From assembly GCA_041918675.1 (NCBI GenBank), contig JAYRVF010000014.1, positions 620,001 to 684,000 of the forward strand: a stretch of DNA of 64,000 nt, written 5' to 3'. Below the pieces are notes generated by a model that saw nothing but the letters and a program-made list of their open reading frames with translations, did not search any database and was not told where the DNA came from. This stretch comes from SCUB01 sp041918675 (GTDB lineage Bacteria > Pseudomonadota > Alphaproteobacteria > Rhizobiales > Xanthobacteraceae). The position numbers and the translations under genes are program-made. Positions within the stretch are counted from its first letter, which is position 1; every line of letters starts with the position of its first letter. This document shows, in pieces, positions 50,040-58,771 of this stretch.

Positions 50040-52814
50040 TCAAGGGCCTCCGCGCGCGGGCGCTTCGGGCGGATCGGCCCTTTCCACGCGCGCCGCGCAA
50101 TATTTGAATTCGGGGATCTTGCCGAACGGATCGAGCGCCGGATTGGTCAGAAGATTCGCCGCGGCCTCGACATAGGCGAAGGGAATGAAGACCACGCCGG
50201 CCGGCACGGCCTCGTCCGCGCGCGCGGCAAGCACAACCGAGCCGCGCCGCGTCGTCACCCGCACGCGATCGCCCGGCGCCATTCCCAGCCGCGCGACCTC
50301 CTCCGCCGCCAGGCACGCCACCGGCCCCGGCTCCAGACTGTCGAGCACGGCGGCGCGGCGCGACATCGCGCCGGTGTGCCAGTGTTCGAGCTGGCGTCCC
50401 GTGGTCAGGATCATCGGGTAGGATTCGTCGGGCACCTCGTCCGGCGGGGTCAGCTTGGCGGCAACGAGCCGCGCCGTGCCGCCCGCGCGCGGAAAACCGT
50501 CGGCGAACACGACATCGTGGCCCGGCCGGTCCGGCCCGTCGCAAGGATAGGTGACCGAGTCCTCGCGCGCGACGCGCTCCCACGAGATATTGGCGAGCGA
50601 CGGCATCCGCTCGGTCATCTCGGCGAAAATGTCGCGGGGATGCGTGTAGTGCCAGTCAAGCCCGACGCGGCGGGCGATTTCCTGGGTGATCCACCAGTCC
50701 GGCCGCGCTTCGCCCGGCGGGACGATCGCCCGACGGCCCATCTGCACCTGCCGGTTGGTATTGGTGACGGTGCCGTCCTTTTCCGGCCATGCGGCCGCCG
50801 GCAGCACGACATCGGCGAAGGCGGCGGTTTCGGTGAGGAAGATGTCCTGCACCACCAGATGCGCGAGCCGGGCAAGGCCCTCGCGGGCGTGATTGAGATC
50901 GGGGTCCGACATCGCCGGGTTCTCGCCCATGATGTACATGCCCTTGATCGCGCCGGCGTGGGCGGCGTTGATGATCTCGACGACGGTCAATCCGCGTTTG
51001 GGATCGAGCGAGGCGCCCCATCGTTCCTCATAGGCCGCGCGAATGGCGGGATCCTCGACCGACTTGTAGTCGGGGAAGAACATCGGAATGAGACCGGCGT
51101 CGGACGCGCCCTGAACATTGTTCTGCCCGCGCAGCGGATGCAGCCCGGTGCCCGGCCGGCCGACGTGACCGCACAGCAGCGCGAGCGCGATCAGGCAGCG
51201 CGCGTTGTCGGTGCCGTGGCTGTGCTGGGAAACGCCCATGCCCCAGAAGATGATCGCCCGTTCGGCGCGCGCGTAGGTCCGCGCCACCGTCCTCAGCGTG
51301 TCGGCGTCGATGCCGCAAACCGGCGCCATCTTCTCCGGCGTGAACGCGCGCGCGTGCGCGGCGAGTTCGTCAAACCCTTCGGTGAAGGTCCGCACATATT
51401 GGCGGTCGTAAAGCTCCTCGGTGACGATGACGTTGAGCATGGCGTTGAGCATGGCCACGTCGGCGCCGTTGCGGAACTGGAGCATGTGGGTGGCGTGGCG
51501 CTTGAGCGCCTGGCCGCGCGGGTCCATGACGATGAGCTTGGCGCCGCGCCTGACCGCCTGCTTGAAGAAGGTCGCCGCGACCGGATGGTTCTCGGCCGGA
51601 TTGGCGCCGATGACGACGATGACATCGGAATTGCGGCACTCGTTGAAGGTCGCCGTCACCGCGCCGGAGCCGACGCCTTCGAGCAGCGCGGCGACGGAGG
51701 AGGCGTGGCAGAGCCGCGTGCAATGATCGACATTGTTGGTGCGAAAGCCGGCGCGCACGAGCTTCTGGAACAGATAGGCCTCCTCGTTGGAAGCCTTGGC
51801 CGAGCCGAAGCCGGCGAGCGCCGACGGTCCGTCGCGGTCGCGGACGCGCATGAGGCCGGCTGCGGCCGCGTCCAGCGCTTCGGCCCAGGTGGCGGGACGG
51901 AAATGCGTCCAGGGATTTGCCGGATCGACCCGGTCGTCGCGCGACTTGGCCACCCCCGGCTTGCGGATCATCGGCTGCGTCAGGCGCTGCGGACTATGGA
52001 CATAGTCGATACCGAACCGACCCTTGACGCAAAGCCGGTTCTGGTTCGCCGGTCCGTTCTTGCCGTCGACCGAAACGATCCTCTCTCCGCGCAGGTTGAA
52101 CGTGACGAGGCAGCCGACGCCGCAATAGGGGCAGACGCTGTCGACCTTGCGTTCGGCGGCGATCGCCTCTCGGCCGTCATCGGCGATCGTCGCCGCCGGC
52201 ATCAGCGCGCCGGTGGGACAAGCCTGCACGCATTCGCCGCACGCCACGCAGGTCGAGGCGCCCATCGGATCGTCGAAATCGAACACGACGCGGGCATGAT
52301 GGCCGCGCCCGGCCATGCCGATCACATCGTTGACCTGAACTTCGCGGCAGGCGCGCGCGCACAGCGTGCAATTGATGCAGGCGTCGAGCTGAACCGCGAT
52401 CGCCGGATGGCTGCGGTCGGGCACGGGCCGCGCGGCGCGCGGAAAGCGCGAGGCCGTCGTTCCCGCGCGCGACAGCGCCTCGCTCATGCGCGCGCGCGGA
52501 TCGCGCGCCGGCTGATCGGCGAGGAGCAACTCGCCGACCAGGCGACGCGCCGCGGTCGCGCGCGGCGACCGGGTGAGAACCTTCATGCCCGGCGCCGGCT
52601 CGCGGATGCAGCTTGCCGCCAGCGTCCGCTCGCCCTCGATCTCGACGACGCAGATGCGGCAATTGCCGTCGGCGCGGTAGCCGGGCGCGGCCGAGTGGCA
52701 CAGATGCGGCAACTCGTGCCCAAGCCTTCGCGCGACGGCAAAGATCGTCTCGCCCGCCGCCGCCTCGACCTCGTCGTCGTCGAGCCAGAAGCGAATGCCG
52801 CCCGCGCCGCTCAC
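50040..52814 (-). CDS. fdh1A: NAD-dependent formate dehydrogenase alpha (catalytic) subunit
   Basis: 924-residue Mo- or W-bis-MGD enzyme oxidising formate to CO2. Order: [2Fe-2S] domain (CHSAAPGYRADGNCRICVVE), [4Fe-4S] ferredoxin pair (CINCTLCARACREV, CVACGECVQACPTGA), active-site cluster CPYCGVGC, and the catalytic domain with metal-ligand Cys in HCTRLCHASSVAALL (Cys, not selenocysteine). C-terminal LTTGRQLEHWHTGAMSRR and IPFAYVEAAANLLTN close the cofactor site. GTG 52814 overlaps the beta stop (GTGA). It resembles Methylobacterium Fdh1A. No fdhD is seen nearby. Confidence 0.93.
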   Translation of the reverse strand: MSGAGGIRFWLDDDEVEAAAGETIFAVARRLGHELPHLCHSAAPGYRADGNCRICVVEIEGERTLAASCIREPAPGMKVLTRSPRATAARRLVGELLLADQPARDPRARMSEALSRAGTTASRFPRAARPVPDRSHPAIAVQLDACINCTLCARACREVQVNDVIGMAGRGHHARVVFDFDDPMGASTCVACGECVQACPTGALMPAATIADDGREAIAAERKVDSVCPYCGVGCLVTFNLRGERIVSVDGKNGPANQNRLCVKGRFGIDYVHSPQRLTQPMIRKPGVAKSRDDRVDPANPWTHFRPATWAEALDAAAAGLMRVRDRDGPSALAGFGSAKASNEEAYLFQKLVRAGFRTNNVDHCTRLCHASSVAALLEGVGSGAVTATFNECRNSDVIVVIGANPAENHPVAATFFKQAVRRGAKLIVMDPRGQALKRHATHMLQFRNGADVAMLNAMLNVIVTEELYDRQYVRTFTEGFDELAAHARAFTPEKMAPVCGIDADTLRTVARTYARAERAIIFWGMGVSQHSHGTDNARCLIALALLCGHVGRPGTGLHPLRGQNNVQGASDAGLIPMFFPDYKSVEDPAIRAAYEERWGASLDPKRGLTVVEIINAAHAGAIKGMYIMGENPAMSDPDLNHAREGLARLAHLVVQDIFLTETAAFADVVLPAAAWPEKDGTVTNTNRQVQMGRRAIVPPGEARPDWWITQEIARRVGLDWHYTHPRDIFAEMTERMPSLANISWERVAREDSVTYPCDGPDRPGHDVVFADGFPRAGGTARLVAAKLTPPDEVPDESYPMILTTGRQLEHWHTGAMSRRAAVLDSLEPGPVACLAAEEVARLGMAPGDRVRVTTRRGSVVLAARADEAVPAGVVFIPFAYVEAAANLLTNPALDPFGKIPEFKYCAARVERADPPEAPARGGP

Positions 52815-54502
52815 GACCAGGTCCCCATCGGCTTGTCGAGATCGTCCCGGAAATAACGGAACACGCTGGCGACCGGATTGGGCGCGGCCTGCCCAAGGCC
52901 GCAGATCGAGGCATCGCGCATGACGCCGGCAAGTTCGGTCAGGAGCGTCTCGTCCCATGGCGCGCGCGACATCAGCGCGACGGCCTTCTCCGTCCCCACG
53001 CGGCACGGCGTGCACTGGCCGCAGCTTTCCTCGGCGAAAAAGCGCATGAGGTTGAGCGCGACGGCTTTCGTATCGTCCCGCTCCGACAAAACGATGACGG
53101 CATGCGAGCCGACGAAACAGCCATGCGGTTCCAACGTGCCGAAATCGAGCGGAATGTCGGCCATATGCGCGGGCAGAATGCCGCCCGACGCGCCGCCGGG
53201 AAGATATCCCTTGAAGACGTGGCCGTCGGCCATGCCGCCGCAGAATTCCTCGATCAGCTCGCGCGCGGTGACGCCGGCCGGCGCGAGCTTGACGCCGGGC
53301 GATTTCACCCGTCCCGACACCGAAAAGCCGCGCATGCCCTTGTGGCCACGCCGGCCGCGACCCGAGAACCAGCCGGGCCCGCGGTCGACCACGCCGCGCA
53401 CCCAGTAAAGCGTCTCCACGTTCTGCACCAGCGTCGGCCGGCCGAACAGCCCGACCCGCGCGACATAGGGCGGACGATGGCGCGGCAAGCCGCGCTTGCC
53501 CTCGATCGATTCGAGCATCGCCGATTCCTCGCCGCAGATATAAGCGCCCGCGCCGCGCCGAAGATGCAGCCGCGCATGCGGCGAATGGCCGGCTGCCTCC
53601 GTTCGCGCGATCGCCTCGCGCAGCGGCGCCAGCAGGTCGGCATATTCGTCCCGCAGATAGAGATAGATGTCCGCCGCCTCCACCACCCAGGCCGCGATCA
53701 GCGCGCCCTCGATGACGCGGTAGGGATCGCGCGACAGGTAGTAGCGGTCCTTGAAGGTGCCGGGTTCGCCCTCGTCGGCGTTGATCGCCATCAGGCGCGG
53801 CCCCGGCTCTGCGCGCACCAACGACCATTTGCGCCCGGTCGGAAAGCCCGCCCCGCCCATGCCGCGAAGCTCGGCCTTGGTCACGGATGCGATGATATCC
53901 TCGCGCGACCGCGCGCCGTCGAGACACCCGCGCAGCGCGCCGAAACCGCCGTCGCGCAGATAGGCGTCGAACGTGACTTGCGGCGCGACCGGCTCGGCCG
54001 TCGCCCCATCCGCCGCCGCGGCGATCGCGGTCTCGCGCGTCGCCTTCGCTATCCGCCGCGAACCGACCGCGGCCGCTGGCGCGTGGGCGCACGCCCCCAT
54101 GCACGGCGCGCGGACGACGCGAACGCGGTCGCCGGCCGCCGCTTCGAGTTCGGCGAGCAAGCTCGCGCTGCCGGCCATCGCGCAGGAAAGACTGTCGCAC
54201 ACTCTTATCGTCAACGGCGGCGGCGCAGCCTCGCCTTCCTTCACCACGTCGAAATGCGCGTAGAAGGTCGCGACCTCATAGACCTCGGCCTGCGACAGCT
54301 TCATCTCGGCGGCCAGCGCGGCAAGATGCCTCGCACTGATCGAACCGAAATGATCCTGCAGGAGGTGCAGATGCTCGATGAGCAGGTCGCGCCGGCGCGG
54401 CGCCTCGCCCAGCAGCGCGCGCAGCTCCGCGAGCGCTTCCGGATCGACCTGGCGACCTTTCGGCGTCGCGCGCGGCTTGCGTTTGATATTCGTCATTTCC
54501 AT
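52811..54502 (-). CDS. fdh1B: NAD-dependent formate dehydrogenase beta subunit (gamma-beta fusion)
   Basis: 563-residue diaphorase subunit passing electrons from the alpha subunit to NAD+. The first about 150 residues are the NuoE-like [2Fe-2S] thioredoxin domain (CDSLSCAMAG...CMGACAHAP), here fused to a NuoF-like part. The NuoF part has GMGGAGFPTGRKW (NADH/FMN), INADEGEPGTFKDRYYL, GAGAYICGEESAMLESIEG and the final [4Fe-4S] ESCGQCTPCRVG. The fusion is as in Methylobacterium Fdh1B (about 570 aa). First gene of the pair. ATG 54502 is used; 54496 is also possible. Confidence 0.93.
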   Translation of the reverse strand: MEMTNIKRKPRATPKGRQVDPEALAELRALLGEAPRRRDLLIEHLHLLQDHFGSISARHLAALAAEMKLSQAEVYEVATFYAHFDVVKEGEAAPPPLTIRVCDSLSCAMAGSASLLAELEAAAGDRVRVVRAPCMGACAHAPAAAVGSRRIAKATRETAIAAAADGATAEPVAPQVTFDAYLRDGGFGALRGCLDGARSREDIIASVTKAELRGMGGAGFPTGRKWSLVRAEPGPRLMAINADEGEPGTFKDRYYLSRDPYRVIEGALIAAWVVEAADIYLYLRDEYADLLAPLREAIARTEAAGHSPHARLHLRRGAGAYICGEESAMLESIEGKRGLPRHRPPYVARVGLFGRPTLVQNVETLYWVRGVVDRGPGWFSGRGRRGHKGMRGFSVSGRVKSPGVKLAPAGVTARELIEEFCGGMADGHVFKGYLPGGASGGILPAHMADIPLDFGTLEPHGCFVGSHAVIVLSERDDTKAVALNLMRFFAEESCGQCTPCRVGTEKAVALMSRAPWDETLLTELAGVMRDASICGLGQAAPNPVASVFRYFRDDLDKPMGTWS

Positions 54503-54740
54503 TCGCCGTTCAACGTCCCCGCCGCGGTGAAAAATTCAGCCCGTGGCGCTTGTCGCCGCGCGACCGGCGGCGACCGCTTGATCCGCGCCTAGTTTCCACA
54601 TCGGCGCGGGCGCGGGCAACCGTTCTTGCGCGCCGCGGCAAAATTCATGTCTGTTTTCGGCGGCGGCATTCCCTGCTAGCCTTGCGGACATTCGCGGCGA
54701 CGGCGCGGCCGAATCGCGCGAAGCGACACGGGAGCTTTCC

Positions 54741-55559
54741 ATGTTTGATCGCTTGGTGTTCGCTCTCTTTGTAACGGCTCGTTTTGTGTTCGCTCGCTTG
54801 ATATTCGATCGTTTGGTGTTCGCGCGCATGGCGGCCGCGCCACTGGCATGCGCGTTTTTTCTCATCTCGCCGTCGATCGCGCCCGCGCAGACCTGCCAGC
54901 CAGCGCCCGGCGCCGATCTTTCCCGCTGCGACTTCAGCAAGGCCAAGTTCGAGAACGCCGACCTGCGCAACGCGCGGCTCGACGACGCCGACCTGCGCGG
55001 CGCCAATCTCAAATGGGCCAACCTGCGCGGCGCGAGCATGAAGCGCGCGAACCTTTCCGGCGCCGACCTGTTTCATACCGCCTTCGACGGCGCCGACCTC
55101 GAGGACGCCAATCTCACCGGGACCTATCTCTTCGGCGCGAACCTGATCGGCACGCGCGCGGTCGGCGCGGATTTCACCGGCGCCAATCTCAAGGACGTGC
55201 TGATGGAGCGCGCCGATCTCAGCCGCGCGAATCTTCAAGGCGTGTACATGCTGCGCGGCGTCGTCAGCGGCGGCAAGCTGGTGGCCACGCGCCTTGCCGG
55301 CGCGCAGATGACCGGCGCCGACGCCGAGGACGCCGATTTCACCGATGCCGACCTTACCGGCGCGAATCTCTCGGGCGCGACGATGCATGGCGCGCGGCTC
55401 GACGGCGCCGATCTCCACGACGCCGATTTCAGCAACGCGGTCGGCGCCGACTATTCCCGCGCGCTGAGGCCGCCGCGCACCGAGGCCGACATCGTCGAGC
55501 GGGGCTTCAACCGCCTGCTCGCCGACCCCGAGCGCACGAAGTCGCCCGAAGGGCGGTAG
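54741..55559 (+). CDS. Exported pentapeptide-repeat protein
   Basis: 272 residues. The core (about 55-245) is a right-handed beta-helix of A(D/N)LXX repeats such as ADLRNARLDDADLRGANL, about 30 copies. A signal peptide is evident only from an internal Met at 54828 (AAAPLACAFFLISPSIAPAQ). The first 29 residues are an odd repetitive FDRLVFA/FARLIF stretch encoded by imperfect tandem DNA repeats, with GGAGC before ATG 54741. Either the longer form is used or the true start is 54828. Function of the family is varied (topology-inhibitor-like or scaffolding) and unknown here. Its TAG stop is also the start of repeat copy B. Confidence 0.8.
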   Translation: MFDRLVFALFVTARFVFARLIFDRLVFARMAAAPLACAFFLISPSIAPAQTCQPAPGADLSRCDFSKAKFENADLRNARLDDADLRGANLKWANLRGASMKRANLSGADLFHTAFDGADLEDANLTGTYLFGANLIGTRAVGADFTGANLKDVLMERADLSRANLQGVYMLRGVVSGGKLVATRLAGAQMTGADAEDADFTDADLTGANLSGATMHGARLDGADLHDADFSNAVGADYSRALRPPRTEADIVERGFNRLLADPERTKSPEGR

Positions 55560-55680
55560 AGCAAATCCCGCAAGAGTGAATACCACTATTGCGACCGGAA
55601 TTTGCTCAGGGCTTTGAATCTGGGGCAATTCATTTCGACGAGACGTCTCCCTCTCGCCGGCAAATGCTCCAGATCGCCAA
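55557..55680 (+). repeat. Dispersed palindromic repeat, copy B
   Basis: TAGAGCAAATCCCGC begins the copy and pairs with ACCGGAATTTGCTC; the second half runs to GCAAATGCTCC. It is clearly homologous to the copy after gltD over about 120 bases. Its TAG is the stop of the pentapeptide gene. Confidence 0.85.
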
Positions 55681-55783
55681 CTTGGATTTTCGCTGACGTT
55701 GCCCCTGACTCTTATCCAGTTGCATCCAGAGGCGGGCGGGGCCGGACAGGAAGGCGTGGCAGGGGACGTGCCGACGCGGCGAC

Positions 55784-56100
55784 ATGATCACCGACACCGC
55801 ACCGACTGGCGGCGTGACTCCGGCCTATGGGTGCTGGTCGGCGACCTGTTTGGCGTAGCCGCCAATACCGAAGCCGAAGGCGATAGCGTCGAAATCGCGA
55901 CCGTGGGCGTCTACGAGCTGCCGACGCTCGCGAGCGCTGTCATCACGACTCGTGATCGCGTCGCCTGGGACGATACCGCTAAACAGGTAGTGCTGCCCCG
56001 CGCCGGCATGGTGCCGATCGGCGTTGCGACGGTTGCAGCGGGAAACGGAGTTACGACGGTGCGTGTCCGGCTGGACGGAGTCAGCACGATGGCCGCATGA
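55784..56100 (+). pseudogene. DUF2190 phage capsid-decoration-like gene, frameshifted
   Basis: From ATG 55784 the frame reads MITDTAPTGGVTPAYG, then a different frame continues VLVGDLFGVAANTEAEGD and on to VRVRLDGVSTMAA. Joined, this is a typical DUF2190 protein (about 105 aa), known from phage head modules. The join needs one extra G in the GGG at 55829-55831, so a single-base deletion has broken the gene. The upstream N-terminal residues seem lost too. No other head genes are present, so this is a prophage remnant. Confidence 0.7.
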
Positions 56101-56180
56101 GACAAAGTCGGCGCGCGCAGCGTTTGATCGGCTGCGCTACATGAGTGCTCGATGGATTGTGTTGAGAAGCCCGAATTGCG

Positions 56181-56328
56181 CCCTGGCACGATTCTGCCAG
56201 GGGCTCTGGGATACTCGTTCGTATAGGCTGCACTGAATGCTGAATCCCCGGATACTTATTCGGTGGGCCTATGCGCCTCCCCGGCCCGGCAATTCGCTGC
56301 TGGGCACCCCGGTTAGATTCTGCCGGGG
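56181..56328 (+). repeat. Two related hairpins sharing GATTCTGCC
   Basis: CCCTGGCA-CGATTC-TGCCAGGG (56181-56202) and CCCCGG-TTAGATTCTG-CCGGGG (56307-56328) are inverted repeats with the same GATTCTGCC element. A third GATTCTGCCAAGGCC lies inside the start of the next gene (56437 region). They could be operators or iterons for the HTH protein that follows. No ORF in 56101-56387 looks real. Confidence 0.4.
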
Positions 56329-56387
56329 CTGCTGCCTTGAAGCCCGCGATAGCCGGGCGTATTTGGAGCGGCAGCACGAGGTATTTC

Positions 56388-56900
56388 ATGAACGATCATG
56401 CCGACGCGAAAACCACCGCAAAAGTCATCCCAATCGATTCTGCCAAGGCCCGTCTCGCCTCGGAACGCAAGTGGGGCAAGAAGGTGCTGGAACTGGGCTT
56501 TTGCATTGTCCCGTCGCTGCTGCTGCGCGGTCAGCGCCGCCTCGGGCTCAATGCTTCGCAGCTGGCAGTCCTGATGCACCTCGCCGATTACTGGTGGGAC
56601 GTAGACCGCAAGCCTTGGCCCTCGAAGAAGTCTCTCGGCGAGCGGATGAACCTTAAACCACGCCGCGTGCAGGCTATCATCGCAGAACTTGAGAAAGCGG
56701 GCCTTGTGCAGCGGGTAAAGCGGCACAGCAAGCACCGCGGCCAGCTCAGCAACGAATATGACCTGTCAGGTCTGGTCGTTAAGCTCAAGGCGCTCGAACC
56801 CGAGTTCAGGAAGGCGGAGGAAGACGCGCGGGAGGCACGCCGGCAGGTTGCTCGCCCCGGCGCGCGCCTTCGCAAGACGGCACGCGTGCCGGCTGGATAG
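56388..56900 (+). CDS. Helix-turn-helix protein, phage/mobile-element type
   Basis: 170 residues. Central winged HTH (about residues 45-110): LGLNASQLAVLMHLADYWW, PSKKSLGERMNLKPRRVQAIIAELEKAGLVQRV. The pattern is that of replication-initiator-like or MarR-like HTH proteins on mobile elements. Charged Arg/Ala C-terminal tail, no enzymatic domain. GAGG 8 bases before ATG 56388. It sits between a phage remnant and a tRNA-like gene, so probably a relic regulator or initiator of an integrated element. Confidence 0.7.
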   Translation: MNDHADAKTTAKVIPIDSAKARLASERKWGKKVLELGFCIVPSLLLRGQRRLGLNASQLAVLMHLADYWWDVDRKPWPSKKSLGERMNLKPRRVQAIIAELEKAGLVQRVKRHSKHRGQLSNEYDLSGLVVKLKALEPEFRKAEEDAREARRQVARPGARLRKTARVPAG

Positions 56901-56908
56901 GAGGTTTT

Positions 56909-57016
56909 CGCGGCGTAGCTCAGCTGGATAGAGCACCCTGCTATCTGCATGCGGTGTAGATGTCGCAATTGCACTGTATGGGCAGGGAGGCCGCAGGTTC
57001 AAGTCCTGCCGCCGCG
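56909..57016 (+). tRNA. tRNA-like gene with an interrupted anticodon loop
   Basis: The cloverleaf is intact except in the anticodon loop: acceptor CGCGGCG/CGCCGCG (7 bp), D-arm GCTC-N9-GAGC, anticodon stem CCCTG/CAGGG, 5-base variable region AGGCC, and T-arm GCAGG-TTCAAGT-CCTGC. The loop (56941-56982) is 42 bases instead of 7, starting CT as normal, so about 35 bases are inserted. No CCA is encoded. It is either a tRNA pseudogene on the mobile region or one with a minimal intron-like insert; the anticodon cannot be assigned. Confidence 0.55.
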
Positions 57017-57107
57017 TGGTTTTCTCCGCCGTTCAGCCTGGTCGGCGCCCCCATCGGCCACATGATGAGCGGTGGCGCTTCCACGGCTCAAGGCCGCTAG
57101 GCAGCAG

Positions 57108-57854
57108 TCAAACCGCGTTGAGCCATTGCTGGCTGGTTACAGATCGAAGAAGCCCGATAACAAATATGGCGAGAATTCCCAGCCAAATAACGCCGAAAGC
57201 AATAGGAATTAAACGCATCAATTTTGATACTGGGTACCGCTCTGCAAAGTATTTGGCCGTCTCGACCCTGTTTCGAATTCGAAGGAGCGGAAATGGCGGG
57301 TCGTTATTAGTACGATGCCAATAATCCTGGACGGCTTTTTCAATTTCTTCGATTCGGTTTTCAATTTTTCGCCGCAAATAGCGGACTCGAATCAAGCTCA
57401 TGCTCCAGGCAATCGTCGTGACAAAGCCCAGAATGATGAAGGCAAGTTGAATGGGGATTTGCTGGTGAATAATAAGATTTGAGCCATACAGAGTAAGGAG
57501 GGCTGTGTTTATTGTTCCGAATAGTCCGAAGGCGCGAAGAAAGTAGTTGTCCTCATGAAAATAATGAGCGGCAAGAGTCGTGTACTCTGTGGCGAGTAGG
57601 CTTCCATCTGACCAATCGATTGGCTGACGCAGCGCGTTTTCGTTTTCAGCCAGCAAGCGACCCAGAGGGATTTCCAACTCGATAGCCTTCCAACGCAAGC
57701 CAGCCTCCGTTACCTCGAAGGCGTTACGCTGTTCCAGAGTGGCGTTCAGGAGGCGAGGAAAACGAGCCAGCAATACACCGACCGTGCGACCATCCTTCAA
57801 TTCGACCCACATCGCACGGTCGTCGAAGCGCACGGCACCAACTGAGGTGGTCAT
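57108..57854 (-). CDS. DUF2442 domain fused to a membrane domain
   Basis: 248 residues. About residues 5-65 are DUF2442-like (VRFDDRAMWVELKDGRTVGV, the FPRLLNAT segment, and WKAIELEI), a small fold usually encoded alone near toxin-antitoxin genes. Then come two close transmembrane helices (about 108-128 and 134-155), a charged helical segment (RRKIENRIEEIEKAVQDYW), and a third helix near the C-terminus (IPIAFGVIWLGILAIFVIGLL). Codon and base use are visibly more AT-rich than in flanking genes, suggesting recent transfer. I do not know this fusion and infer no function. ATG 57854 has AGGA upstream. Confidence 0.72.
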   Translation of the reverse strand: MTTSVGAVRFDDRAMWVELKDGRTVGVLLARFPRLLNATLEQRNAFEVTEAGLRWKAIELEIPLGRLLAENENALRQPIDWSDGSLLATEYTTLAAHYFHEDNYFLRAFGLFGTINTALLTLYGSNLIIHQQIPIQLAFIILGFVTTIAWSMSLIRVRYLRRKIENRIEEIEKAVQDYWHRTNNDPPFPLLRIRNRVETAKYFAERYPVSKLMRLIPIAFGVIWLGILAIFVIGLLRSVTSQQWLNAV

Positions 57855-58109
57855 GGCCAATTCCTGCAATTGAAGGATATCCGCAACCTCCGTCTAGCCG
57901 AGTTCATGCCGCCACGCGAGCACAAGCTTGAAATGCGCCGGGCGCCGATGGGATTCGGTGCCGCTGATTTCCACCGAAAGAACAGCCAGTGAACGCGACC
58001 TCTATCCCGTGTCGCATCCGTGTCGCACGGAACTGCCGGCAATGCTCGTAACCCTTTGACATGTTTCGGGTTCGCCTTGCGTTCCTTTGCAACACGGACC
58101 GCAAAAGCA

Positions 58110-58142
58110 AAACGCCGCCAAGTCTTTGACCTGACGGCGTTT
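58110..58142 (-). terminator. Terminator after the initiator tRNA
   Basis: Inverted repeat AAACGCCG/CGGCGTTT (58110-58117 with 58135-58142). On the minus strand it follows the tRNA directly and is succeeded by TTTTGCTTTT. The rest of 57870-58109 shows no gene. Confidence 0.7.
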
Positions 58143-58145
58143 ATT

Positions 58146-58440
<295 letters not shown>

Positions 58441-58771
58441 ATTCAACCTTGGCGAGGGCTCACCTGCCGCCAACCGGCACGGCGCATCCGACCCACCAAA
58501 ACGTGCCGGCTTCTAACAGCCCGAGGGACGAATTGGAAGCCTTTCCTTGGGCTTGGCGGCCTCTCGCGGCGGACACTCGGAAAACGCCGAGATTTGCCCG
58601 GCTTCGGCGTCAAGACTCGGAAGGCGATCCGCCCAGCGACCTTTGGAAAACACCGAAATTTGTTCCGAGGCGCTCCTGACAGACACAGGATTTCCGCCAA
58701 GATTTGCGATTAGATCTTAAAAAAATGCAGGCCCAGGCGACCCCGGCCGGAAGACCCAGGCGGCTGCCTCG
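58441..58771. other. Gap without a recognisable gene
   Basis: No ORF here has family resemblance. Two similar phrases, GGAAAACGCCGAGATTTG and GGAAAACACCGAAATTTG, occur about 70 bases apart. The last 70 bases probably contain the promoter of the next gene. Confidence 0.4.

Noticed and set aside
55235..55628. Minus-strand ORF continuing through repeat copy B
   Set aside because: Opposite the pentapeptide repeats, whose periodicity also creates long open antisense frames.
56941..56982. Group I intron in the tRNA anticodon loop
   Set aside because: The insert is about 35 bases, far too short for a group I core.
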